Shown here one piece after another: positions 53,448 through 64,000 of a DNA stretch of 64,000 nt. The notes below the pieces were generated by a model, which was given only the letters and a program-made list of their open reading frames with translations, did no database searches and was not told the origin of the DNA. Each line of letters begins with the position of its first letter. Position 1 is the first letter of the stretch. The stretch is taken from the NCBI GenBank assembly GCA_014218235.1, contig CM024760.1, forward strand, positions 8,970,049-9,034,048. Direction: 5' to 3'. Made by a program: the position numbers and the translations under genes. This stretch comes from Colocasia esculenta. Lineage: Eukaryota > Streptophyta > Magnoliopsida > Alismatales > Araceae.

Positions 53448-53459
53448 TGGTATCAGAGC
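53448..53459 (+). promoter_or_regulatory. primer-binding site (initiator Met-tRNA) of the SIRE element
   Basis: TGGTATCAGAGC, two bases after the LTR end at 53445. Confidence 0.96.
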
Positions 53460-53509
53460 CCGTCTCTTCGACAAAGAAGAAGATCCAACGATCTGAAGAG
53501 CAAAGATCT

Positions 53510-55272
53510 ATGGCAGCCCAAAGCAACTTCGAAGGTCAGTCAGTCAACATGCCTCCCTTGTTGATGGAGAAGACTACACCTACTGGAAGACTAGAATGGA
53601 ATATTTTCTACAAGGTCATGATTACACAATCTGGTCCATTGTAGAAGAAGGTGATCTTTTGGTCACAAACGCTAAGGCTCAGTGGACAGATGATGATAGG
53701 AAAAGAATATCCTTAAACTGCAAAGCCAAGAGCATATTATGCTGTGCCCTAAGCAAGAAAGAATTCAATAGAGTCTCAGCCTGCAAATCCGCAATGGAGA
53801 TGTGGGAAAAGTTCAGAATTACCTATGAAGGGACAGACAAGGTAAAGGAAACGAGAATAGATATTCTAGTAGCTCAATATGAAAGATTCCAGATGCAGTC
53901 AGGTGAATCAATAACTCAGATGTTCAGCAGATTCACAGACATTACAAATGGATTAGCTGGATGGGAAAGGTTTATGTTGCACCAGACATGGTTAGAAAAG
54001 TCCTCAGATCTCTACCATCTTCATGGACTCCAAAAGTAACAGCCATTGAAGAAGCCAATGATTTAAAATTAATGTCATTGGAAAAGTTAATAGGATCTCT
54101 CATGGCTCACGAGATAAACATGGAGAGATTAGGAGAATCCTTCAGCAGAAGGAAGCAATCTAATGCTCTCAAAGCGAATGATGAGATAGAAGAAGAATCT
54201 TTGGATAACAGTGAAGGTAGCAAAGACAGTGATGATGAAGAAGCCATGCTGTCTCGAAGACTTCAGAGAATATTAGCAAAGAAAAAGAAGTATCAGTCCG
54301 GAAGAAGATTTTTCAAGAAGAACAAAGACTTCAGAAAACCAGAAGTAAAGGATCCAAAGAAAGGAGAAGTAATATGCTATGAATGCAAGAAGCCTGGACA
54401 CATCAAGGCAGATTGTCCAATGCTAAAAAAGAACGATCATAAGAAGAAGGACAACTTCAGAAGATTCAAGAAGTATAAAAAGAAAGCAATGGCAGCTGCT
54501 TGGGAGAACAACAGTGACTCAATAGTGAGTCAAGCTCAAGCAGTGAAGGTGAAGAAGTCAACTTGGCTTTCATGGCCAACACCGAAGACAAGGTAACTTC
54601 TGACTCTCCTTTGATTCATGCAATGATTCAGATTCTGATAAATTAGAAAGTGTTTTTAATGAACTTTATGAAAAATATAAAGAAGTATGTAAATTACTTA
54701 AAATTAGTAAGAAAAATATAACATGTTTAGAAAATACAAACTCAGACCTAAAAACAGAAATGAAGAACTTGAAAAACAATAACTGAACATAAAAGAAGGA
54801 GTGAATTACTATGTGAAGATTAAAAAGAGAAGAATAAGAAAATAAATTATCTAGAAAAACAAGAAGATTTGAGTGAACTTAAAACAGAAATAGAAAAATT
54901 AAATAAAGAAATGAACATTTAACAAGCACCATACAAGTTCACAAATAACAAACCTCTTCTAATGATGAGTAGAGCTAAAAGATCAACCAGAAGAGAAACA
55001 TGGTTTTGGTATACTCCCTCGGAAAATGAAGAAACAAAGTCTTTCCCAACATTTATCCAACTCCTGAATTTATATCCGAAAAGGATAAAGAACATAAAAA
55101 TTTAAATATACTCCAGTTGAAAGAATAACTAGAATAACTTGCTGTACCCATTGTAACAAACTAGAACATAACAAAGCAACATGTCCCACTAAGAACAAAA
55201 ATGGATAAAAAGGAAAAAATAATGGTACTAACCTCTCAGGACCCAAAAGAACTTGGGTACCTAAAACTTAGT
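53510..55272 (+). pseudogene. gag: SIRE gag, frameshifted
   Basis: Starts ATGGCAGCCCAAAGC. It shifts frame near 53555 (before the YTYWKTRMEYF block), near 53960 (before KVYVAPDMVRKVLRSL), and again after 54590. The UBN2-type copia Gag domain spans about 53560-54130, followed by an acidic region and the zinc knuckle CYECKKPGHIKADC (about 54376-54417). A Lys/Glu/Asn-rich coiled-coil stretch (54640-54920) leads to a second knuckle CTHCNKLEHNKATC (about 55150-55190) and the end GPKRTWVPKT. Gag packages the RNA. The breaks are single-base and scattered. Confidence 0.85.
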
Positions 55273-55305
55273 GTTTAATTTTCAGGGAAAATCAAAAGCA
55301 TCCAA

Positions 55306-58300
55306 ATGGTATTTGGATAGTGGATGCTCAAGGCACATGTCAGGGAACCAGAAGCTTTTGTTAATCTCCAAGATGAAGAAGGAACAGTCACATATGGAGA
55401 TAATGGAAAAGGCACAGTAATAGGAAGTGGATCCGTAAACATCAAAGGAAGATCAGTAATTGAAGATGTGATGCTGGTCAAAGGGTTAAAGCATAATCTC
55501 ATCAGCATCAGCCATTTGTGTGACAAAGGCCATCAGATTCAGTTCCAAGAATCAAAGTGCAGTATATTAAAGGATGGAGCAGTCATTTTTGAAGCTTATA
55601 GAGAAAGAAATCTGTATGTACTCTATCTAGAAGAACTCAAGGATCAAGACGTGTGTTGGCAGCTAACAAAGATCAATCAATAGAGTTGTGGCACACAGAA
55701 GATTGGGCCACTGCAGCTTGGACGGTTAAATAAGCTCAGAAAAAGAAAGCTAGTTGAAGGATTGCCAAAGGTCAATTCTAGCTTGGACAGCATTTGCAAA
55801 CCTTGTGCAAGAGGAAAGCACACCAAGAGCTCTTTCAAGTCAAAGACTGTAGTAACCACCTCAAAGCCATTAGAACTACTTCATATGGATTTATTCGGGC
55901 CAATGAGGACTACCAGTCTAGGAGGAAAGATTTTGGATTTGTAATAGTTGATGATTATTCAAGATTCACTTGGGTCCTTTCTAGAGCACAAAGATGACAC
56001 ATTTGAAAATTTTGTCAGCTTCAGTAAGAAAGTTCAGAAAGATCAGAAGTTCACAATTGTCTCTATCCGATCAGATCATGGTGGTGAGTTTCAGAATGAA
56101 AAGTTTCAAAGTTCTGTGATGATCAAGGAATCGAGCACAACTTCTCAGCCCCAAGGACACCTCAATAGAATGGAATTGCTGAGAGGAAAAACAGAACTCT
56201 TTTGGATATGGGAAGAACCATGTTATCAGAATATGATTTGCCAAGATACTTCTGGGCCGAAGCTATCAACACTGCATGTTATATCATTAATAGAGTGATG
56301 ATCAGGCCGATTCTGAAGAAGACTGCTTATGAACTCTACAAAGGAAAGAAGCCAAAGATCAGCCACTTCAGAATATTCGGATGTCCTTGCTTCATCCACA
56401 ACAATGGAAAAGGGACATTGGTAAGTTGGATGCCAATCAGATGAAGACATCTTTATGGGGTACTCTTCTAAACCCAAAGGTTATAGAGTTTTCAATAAAC
56501 GTTCCTTATTAATTGAACAATCTGTACGTGTTATTTTTGATGAATCTAACCCTTCCTTGAAAAAGGAAGAAATTAGTGACATTGATGATGCAGATGACTT
56601 GTCTGAAAAATTAAGGAATACCTCAATTAAGGACAAGGATGATCCTCCTCTGGAAGAACTGCAGCAAACTGAAATTCAACATGAAAATCTTCAAAAGAAT
56701 GGAGACATCAGAAAGATCACCCTCCTGAAAACATTATTGGTGATCCATCTGTAGGGGTAAGAACAAGAGGTAATGTAATTCCTTGTGATTATTAGCCTTT
56801 GTTTCTCAAATAGAGCTTAAGACAGTCAATGAAGCTTTATCTGATGAATCTTGGATATTAGCCATGCAAGATGAACTAAATCAATTCAAGAGAAACCAAG
56901 TATGGTCACTTGTTCCTAGACCATCCAATCATTCAGTTATTGGCACCAAGTGGGTGTTCAGAAATAAATTGGATGAGTCTGGAATAATCTTAAGGAACAA
57001 GGCCAGACTGGTAGCTCAAGGCTACTCCCAAGAGGAAGGCATAGATTTCGATGAAACCTATGCACCTGTAGCTAGACTTGAGGCTATTAGGATTTTACTT
57101 GCTTATGCATCTGCATTTGATTTAAAACTATTTCAAATGGATGTCAAATCAGCCTTTTTAAATGGTTTTATCAAGGAGGAAGTTTATGTTGAACAACCTC
57201 CAGGTTTTGATGATCTCGAATTTCCAAATCATGTATTTAAACTACATAAGGCTTTATATGGTTTGAAGCAAGCACCTAGAGCCTGGTATGAAAGGCTCAG
57301 TACTTCTTATTAGATCATGGTTTCACTAGAGGTAAAGTAGATAGTACATTATTTATAAGTCTAAGGATAAACATATACTTCTTGTGCAAATATATGTAGA
57401 TGATATTATTTTTGGATCTACTGATGAATCTCTTTGCAAGTACTTTGAAAAGCTTATGCAGGGAGAATTCGAAATGAGCTTGATGGGAGAGCTAAGCTAC
57501 TTCCTTGGATTGCAAATTAAGCAAGGGAAGGATGGCACTCATATCTGTCAAGCCAAGTACACCAAAGAGCTATTAAAGAAATTTGGATTTGAAGATGCAA
57601 AGCCTTTATCAACCCCAATGAGCACATCAATCAGAATGGACAGTGATCAAAAGGTAAAAAGGTAGATCAAAAGAATTATCGAGGTATGATAGGATCATTG
57701 CTTTACTTAACTGCAAGTAGACCAGATATTTTGTTTAGTGTGTGCATGTGTGCTAGATATCAGGCAGACCCTAGAGAGTCTCATTTAATTTCAGTAAAAA
57801 GAATATTTAGATATTTGGCTAGAACTCATGATTTAGGTCTCTGGTATCCTAGATCTTGTGAAATAGAATTAGTAGGATATTCAGATGCTGATTATGCTGG
57901 ATGCAAAGTACATAGAAAAAGCACCAGTGGTTGTTGTCAGTTTCTTGCAGGATGTTTAATATCATGGTCATCCAAGAAACAAAATTCAGTAGCTTTATCA
58001 ACAGCTGAGGCAGAATATGTTGCTGCTGGAAGTTGTGTACACAACTTCTTTGGATAAAGCAACAACTTGAGGATTTCGGAATTCACATCAAATCAATTCC
58101 ACTATTGTGTGATAATACAAGTGTCATCAACCTCACCAAAAATCCAGTTCAGCACTCAAGGACTAAGCACATTGAGGTAAGATATCATTTTATTCGAGAC
58201 CACGTAGCTAGTGGTAATTTAGAAATTCTTTTATAGATACAAATGGTCAATTAGCAGACATCTTCACAAAAGCCCTACCTGAAGAGAGATTTACATCTCT

Positions 58301-58312
58301 TAGAAGGGATTA
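55306..58312 (+). pseudogene. pol: SIRE pol: protease, integrase, RT, RNase H (frameshifted)
   Basis: Protease WYLDSGCSRHM at about 55308. GAG-pre-integrase and HHCC zinc region to CKPCARGKH (about 55800). Integrase core with HMDLFGPM, VDDYSRFTW and RSDHGGEF (55880-56100). RT from TKWVFRNK (56945) through the QMDVKSAFLNG motif to the catalytic YVDDIIFG (57391-57414). RNase H with SDADYAG (about 57883-57903) and STAEAEY. End near ADIFTKALPEERF (58255-58290). At least eight frame changes or stops (for example near 55322, 55683, 55940, 56190, 56440, 57310, 57660, 58040) separate otherwise well-conserved blocks. Confidence 0.9.
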
Positions 58313-58319
58313 GGGATGT

Positions 58320-58728
58320 GCAATGTGTGAAAAGATCTCTGTAATTTTATTGGCATAAAAATTTTCAGATAGAAATGAAATTTTCCCTCTTTACAATGAG
58401 CAAAATTCAGTTTGTCTACATTCCTTGACCACTATCGTATTAAAAGCTGTTTGACCCGTCAAACGATTTTGTCGTTTTCTGGCTTTACTGCCTCTGGCGC
58501 TTCACTTTTCGATAAAATAGTAATAATTTATTCAAATCGTTCTGAGAACGACTTGTCTTCTACCTTTACCCTTTTATCCTCTATCCGTTCACCCAAAGCC
58601 AATGCCCTAACGATTTTGGGATCGACTCTCTGCAACTTTCGAAGCTTTCTTCTCTTCCCGCGAAGAATCCCTTCGAGCTTCCACCTCTTCGTCATTTCCT
58701 TCACCAGAATCTCCTTCTCCTCTAACCC
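58320..58728 (+). other. spacer between pol and the third ORF
   Basis: No supportable ORF. Pyrimidine-rich from 58550 to 58725, like a leader before the ATG at 58729. Confidence 0.5.
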
Positions 58729-61700
58729 ATGGCCGCTCCGATGATCTCCGGAAGCGTAGGGGGCTACAGTGCTGAGTATTTGTCCCCAAAGGAGCAAGAG
58801 AGGTTTACGTTTGTGAAGACGAAGATTTGCGGAAATAAGGCAGTGGATGTTCAGAATCTTGAGAAGAGTGGCATGTCCAGTTTAGTCGAAGCCTTGAGAA
58901 GAATGCAGTGGATGGATGTTGTTACTCTCACCGAGGTATGCTACCCGGACCTTGTGAAAGCCTTTTTCATTTGTTTGAAATCAGAGGCAGATGGGTCCCT
59001 TGTCTCCACAGTAAAGGGCACCCAGATCAAGATAGATTATGATCTGTTGCATGAGTTGTTTGGAGTGAAGACATCAGGTTTTAGTGGTGTGGACTCAGTA
59101 AATGATGAAGCTAAGGGTCTTGGCATTATTGGTCCAGGGTTTAAGCTGAAGGATGGAAAATTGGATATAAATCAGATGTCAGCTTTCAATCGTTTGCTCC
59201 ATTTTATTGTCTGCCAAATCATAGTTCCTCGGAGTGCTACCTTTTCTTCATGCACTAGGGCAGACTCAGACTTGATGTTCTGGGTAATCTAGAACAAGGA
59301 GATAACCTGGCCGCAGTTATGATTGAGAGAATGAAATTTGCCAGTACTCAAATCTGGGAAACAAAGAGCAAGCTAAATGTTTCCTTGCCTTATGGTCATC
59401 TCACCAGGATTTTCAAGCATTTCAGAGTAGATGTGTCTGGAGCAGTGGTAGAGAAAATGGGCCAGTCTATAAGGTCCAGAAACCTGAAGAAGAGTGGTTT
59501 TTCAGTGCAAGATGGAATTTGGTCAAAATCCTCTGTGGCTGAAGGAGAAGCAATTATTGGGGATATCCAGAAGTTCAAGAAGAAGCAGCAGCAAAGAAGA
59601 AGTAGCAGCAGCAGCAGCAGCAGTAGCAGAGAAGAAGCAGCAACAGCAGAGCAAGCAGCAGCAGCAGAAGAAGAAGTAGCAGCAGCAGAGCGCAGCAGCA
59701 TTGTTCAAGAAGCAGCAGTACCAGTTGTGTCCAGCCAGCAGAAGGTTCAGTCTCACCTGTTGTGGAGATTATCTCTCATTCTCCAGAAGTTCAGTTGGAA
59801 GAAGGTGCAGCTAGTGTGGCAAACTCTTTGCCCACCACCTTAGTCGCCTCAATCTTAAGAGAAGTATTGGATTCCATTCCCTCCACCTCAGCTACTTCTA
59901 AAGAAGGTGGATGTGTTGAAGAAGAAGCTATGGCACCAGGCCATACAGAAATTCTGTCTGAAACAATTGCTAATGTTGAGGTACAAGCAGGTACTCAACA
60001 AGATGTGGTCAGGACGAAGCTCCTAGCCAAGAGGGCAAAGTCTCTTTGAACCTGAAGTGCCTGAATCCGTGGCAGAAGGCCACTTGGAGAAAGTTGTGTT
60101 GGAAGAAGCTCCTGCTAAGGGGGAGCAAGAAAGTGTTGAACTCCCCGCTCCTAGTTAGGGGGAGCAAGTAGGCATTGAGGAAATTCCACCTCCTGCCAGT
60201 GTTCCTGTTAGTGAAGGCCCAGGTGCAAGCAATATCAATCTTGAGGAGCCTGTCATTCAGCAAGGAAGCAAAGAGAGTGGCTCACAAAAGGCCAAGAAAG
60301 AGTCACAGAAAAGTCAATCTGAAGCCTATTATGGCATTGTTGAAAGCTCAAGGAGAAGTCTTGTCATCCGTTCAGACAAGTGTTCAGGGCATTATCTCTA
60401 ATCAAGCTTCAACCTCCTCTGATCTATCCTCAATTCGAAATGCAATGAGGTGGTTCAATAAAGAGATGTCTGATATGAAGAATTTGCTGGCTAATCTTTC
60501 AAGGTCTAGTGGTGTCCCTCCTGCACCCACTCAGAGCAGTCCAGCTGAAGTTCCTAGGCCACCAGGGCCTCCAGCAGAAGTCTCTCGGCCAACAGGGCTA
60601 CTAGTTCAAGCATCAGGGCCACCAGGGCCATCAGGGCAAGCTTCAGGGTCATCAGGACCCTCTTCAGTTGTCAGAGAAGCCAAAGGGAAAGAGCCCATGT
60701 CAGCTACTTCGGCCCCTGACACTTCAAATCTTGCAACTCCAATTTTGTCCTCACCTACCTCTCCTCTCACAGCCCCTCCTGCTCCACCAACTATAAAACA
60801 CCCAGTACCTCGCACCCAACCATCATCCTCTATCATTTCATCTCAACCTACCTTCTCTCCTACTCCTTCTCACACCTCAGCCCCATCATCCTTCTCACCC
60901 TCATCACCTCAAACTCAAACCACTCCAATTCAACCTACTTCATCCTTCAATCCCAAACACCTTTTCTATCCTCCTACTCCTCCTTCCTCTGTTACTTTTA
61001 TTCCAGAAAATCCTCCTCTACTTGGTGTCTTTGACACAAACTTGCCGGATGCCTTTGAGAGAAATACCCTTTCCACCATTCTCTACACTGCCACTCATAT
61101 CCACAGGACTGATCCTCCCAGTCCTGCCAAGAAAAAGAGGAAACAATCATCCTCTGCTTCCATCTCCTCCTCCTTATTTCCTCCTCTTTGGTACTCTCTT
61201 ACCCTTGAACCTCACAAAAGATTCCTTTATAAGGAATATCTTCAAAAGTGCATCCTCTCCACCATTTATGGTATTCCCTTCCTCAACCTTACTGAGCACC
61301 TAAATATTGTTCTTCCTCTTACCCAGTTATCCCACTTTCATAAATCCAAAATCTTTGAGGGGACTGAGTTCAAGACTGAAGATCAGTGGGCAAATGTCAA
61401 GGGCAACAAAGCTCAATACAACAAGTTCTTGACTGCCAGGGCCGAATCCATTACACATGGAGCTCATTCTCTCACTCTCTCTGAATGGTTCTTTCTCAAG
61501 CATAAGAATTTGTGGGGTCCTTTCATCTTGAAAGAGATCCGCATTGCCAAAAGCTTCCAGCAGTACAGTGACTTCTGCTTCCTGAACAAACTGCCAGAAG
61601 TCCAGTTCTCTCAATTCCATTCAGCTATAGTAATGTTAAGATCCGAACGTCTAGTGAATATTCCCCTAACAGTGAATTTTGCTGATATCCGGATTGACTC

Positions 61701-62270
61701 TCTAGTCCTTTTGCCAAAGCTGCATTCCTAGTATTTGATTCAGATGTAGGATCCCATGCATTTGACATGTTTGCCAAGCTATGGGTAGAATGTCAGCCAA
61801 GCAGCAACTGCCCTCCTTCCTGCGGTTTATCTTCAGAGAATACCACTCTGGCCGCATCTCCTCTCAGGTTTTGGCTCCACTCATTTCTGAGTGTGAAAGG
61901 CTTACACCCTCCGTGTGGGCAATCATCTACAAGGAAACCCACCTTCAGTTAGAGGCCATCAACAGTTCCTTGGTTCATCAAAATAAGCCCTCTCTCTCAG
62001 CTGAAGCCTTCATGGATCTCAACTCCATAAATCCTATTCAAGAGATTTATGTTCAGTGGGCAGCTAGATATACAGCTTTCTTCGCTCTGAAGCAGGATCT
62101 GATAGATCAGAAGCTCTTCTATCCAATCTCTTTGGATAGATTTCTCCATCGTGCCAGCTTCGGAAAAGCACTTACTTCAGATTCATTCTGGACCCAGATC
62201 AGTATGCAGAATTCTTGGATCAGCAAAGGGCTTGTACATTCAAAGGGCCACCCAATCCATGGGTCCTAAC
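58729..62270 (+). pseudogene. third ORF of the SIRE element, in the env-like position
   Basis: Pieces: 58729-59292, 59319-59843, 59762-60049, 60175-61731 (518 codons), 61781-62269, split by frameshifts. The N-terminal ~190 residues (VTLTEVCYPDLVKAFFICLK, then DYDLLHELFGV) resemble the putative plant transposon protein domain found in many plant elements. A Ser/Gln/Glu/Ala tract encoded by AGC/AGA repeats follows (59580-59700). Then come a Pro/Ser-rich linker (60520-61010) and a folded-looking C-terminal part with HKRFLYKEYLQK and QWAARYTAFFALKQ. No signal peptide or clear membrane anchor is seen, so envelope function is not supported. The role is unknown. Confidence 0.65.
59580..59700 (+). 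repeat. AGC/AGA trinucleotide tract in the third ORF
   Basis: Runs of AGCAGC and AGAAGA encoding Ser, Gln, Lys, Glu and Ala depending on frame. A likely slippage site. Confidence 0.9.
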
Positions 62271-62522
62271 TTCTCTGTTGCTTCTGGGGTTTTCCAACAG
62301 ACGTTTAAAGACCTTGAGATCAAGGCATGGGCTGTCATCTCACAGCATGCCTCCTTGTTATCTCCTTGTACTACCTTTCTCATACTTAATACAATGATAT
62401 CTCTCTTCTTTGTCTCTCAGCCTATCTTTTTGCTTATTGACAAAATGGGGGAGAAAACTAAAGTCAATCTGAAAACATGATTTTAATTTTTTGTATGATG
62501 TTTAGTATATTTTGTCATCATC

Positions 62523-62536
62523 AAAAAGGGGGAGAT
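62523..62536 (+). promoter_or_regulatory. polypurine tract of the SIRE element
   Basis: AAAAAGGGGGAGAT directly before the 3' LTR start TGATGACC. Confidence 0.95.
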
Positions 62537-64000
62537 TGATGACCAAACTGTCCCCACAATAAATAATTCATTTATTTATATATTAATTTTGATGATTAAC
62601 AAAATAGTACTAATGGATTACTTGAGTCTTGAGAACAGGAAATAAAAGAAAAATGAAAGTTCAAGACAATCAGGTAAGTCTCATCTCTCATTCTGTCCAA
62701 GTCTTTGTATCGACTTCTTTGATAAGCAGAACGATTTCCTCTTTGACCGGAAACTCAAAACAAATCGATATCGCAACGATTCCTTAAGACATCGTAACGA
62801 TTTCTTTAGACCCCGTAACGATTTCTTTAGACCCGTAACGACTTGACTGTCGTAACGATTTCTTTAGACCCGTAACGATTTCTTTAGAACCCGTAACGAC
62901 TTGACTGTCGTAACGATTTCTTTAGACCTCGTAACGATTTCTTTAGAACTCGCAACGACTCTCTAGCCGTAACGATTTCTTTAGACCTCGTAACGATTTC
63001 TTTAGAACTCGTAACGACTCTCTAGCCGTAACGATTTCTTTAGACCTCGTAACGATTTCTTTAGAACTCGCAACGACTCTCTAGCTGTAACGATTTCTTT
63101 AGACCTCGTAACGATTTCTTTAGAACTCGCAACGACTCTCTAGCCGTAACGATTTCTTTAGACCTCGTAACGATTTCTTTAGAACTCGCAACGACTCTCT
63201 AGCCGTAACGATTTCTTTAGACTCGTAACGATTTCTTTAAACTCGCACGACTCTCTAGCCGTAACGATTTCTTTAGAGTTCATAACGATTTCTTGAAACT
63301 CATAACGACTTGATTGCTGTAACGATTTCTTTAGAATTCATAACGATTTCTTTAGAGTTCATAACGATTTCTTTGAAACTCATAACGACTTGATTGCTGT
63401 AACGATTTCTTTAGAATTCATAACGATTTCTTTAGAGTTCATAACGGTTTCTTTGAAACTCATAACGACTTGATTGTTGTAACGATTTCTTTAGAATTCA
63501 TAACGATTTCTTTAGAGTTCATAACGATTTCTTTACAGTTCATAACGACTTGATAAGTGTTCATAACGACTTGCTATAACTCATAACGATTTCATAAGTC
63601 ATGAAAGCATCAGGATTATTTATATCGAATTTCTTGCTGTATCAACATAATGCTTTTTAATAGCGTTGAAAAGTCAAAATCATATCTTGTCTGTTGACTG
63701 CTACGCATTAAATGCTCTCTGATCGTATCTCCCATGCATGCAGACAATATCTTCTATTTCCATGCTACTCTGTCTACGTACTTTTTAGACAGAACGGAGC
63801 CTTGCTATATATTGCAATATATGTTCCATCTGTAACTAACAATCAACAATCCTAGCTGTCCTCTATTTATTGTTGATATGCTTGCAGATATCTGACAAGA
63901 CTCATTGTACATGTTGGATACAAGATACAAGATTCTAAAACATTTTTCTGGCGTGTACTGAAGGATAAAAGACTGAAGATCAGAAGCTTCCTTGGTGACC
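62537..64000 (+). repeat. 3' LTR of the SIRE element (partial)
   Basis: Almost identical to 51311 onwards for the 1464 bp seen, apart from scattered one-base indels and one extra 59-bp array unit. Continues past the window end. Confidence 0.95.
62777..63600. repeat. AACGATTTCTTTAGA arrays in the 3' LTR
   Basis: Six copies of the 59-bp unit here against five in the 5' LTR, then three copies of the ~79-bp unit. Confidence 0.93.

Larger units (their letters stand above)
51311..64000 (+). mobile_element. SIRE/Maximus-type Ty1/copia element (3' LTR runs off the window)
   Basis: 5' LTR 51311-53445, Met-tRNA primer site 53448-53459, gag from 53510, pol to about 58312, third ORF region 58729-62270, polypurine tract ending at 62536, 3' LTR from 62537. 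Pol order is protease-integrase-RT-RNase H, as in copia. The large extra ORF after pol and the Gag end TWVPKT match the SIRE/Maximus lineage. With a 2.1-kb LTR it should end near 64670. Left flank TTATG (51306-51310) is the expected 5-bp duplication. Coding regions are cut by many single-base shifts. Confidence 0.93.

Noticed and set aside
58528..58797. Minus-strand ORFs opposite the start of the third SIRE ORF
   Set aside because: Antisense shadow of a pyrimidine-rich leader.

Overview
The window is nuclear DNA of a flowering plant with a large, repeat-packed genome. Evidence: chromodomain Ty3/gypsy (Tekay/Del-type) and SIRE/Maximus-type Ty1/copia elements primed by initiator Met-tRNA, CACTA, hAT and Tourist/Harbinger DNA transposons, and one intact-looking host gene with plant-type introns. 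The species cannot be named. No CRISPR, operon or prokaryotic feature is present.

Layout. 1-1130: right end of a CACTA transposon. 1131-10683: Tekay-type gypsy element on the minus strand; its left LTR is cut by the CACTA, its right LTR is complete. 10684-33046: two related gag-only LTR elements, called here TG1 and TG2, both minus strand. TG1 (10723-21037) is complete, has the 5-bp target duplication ATTAC, and sits inside the left LTR of TG2. TG2 resumes at 21038 and runs to 33046; it carries a 412-bp hAT-type MITE (25786-26197) and a 3.05-kb Tekay-like solo LTR (28039-31089). The Tekay element is also inserted in the left LTR of TG2, only 39 bp from TG1. 33047-38600: unique or decayed DNA with an F-box/kelch pseudogene, a poly-A retroposon tail, an unrecognised 118-codon ORF and a Tourist MITE. 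38639-42658: a two-exon gene for a PIG-Y-like subunit of the GPI-GlcNAc transferase, whose 3.7-kb intron holds a 1.8-kb hAT element. 42659-45623: AT-rich DNA, a foldback element, a microsatellite, a one-repeat PPR fragment and a very G-rich block. 45624-51310: LTR-like DNA with a 2.9-kb tandem duplication. 51311-64000: a SIRE-type copia element on the plus strand with gag, pol, a third ORF region and the start of its 3' LTR.

How it fits together. TG2 is the oldest resolvable insertion on the left; Tekay, TG1, the solo LTR and the hAT MITE entered it later, and CACTA entered Tekay. On the right, the SIRE element interrupted the second unit of the tandem duplication. The most unusual object is the TG family: no pol, one long proline-rich Gag-like ORF, and LTRs and leader studded with dozens of short CpG-rich inverted modules (AATCGCG...CGCGATT type) whose arms covary between modules. 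Most retroelement coding regions carry single-base frameshifts although some LTR pairs look nearly identical, so part of the decay may be consensus error in the assembly.
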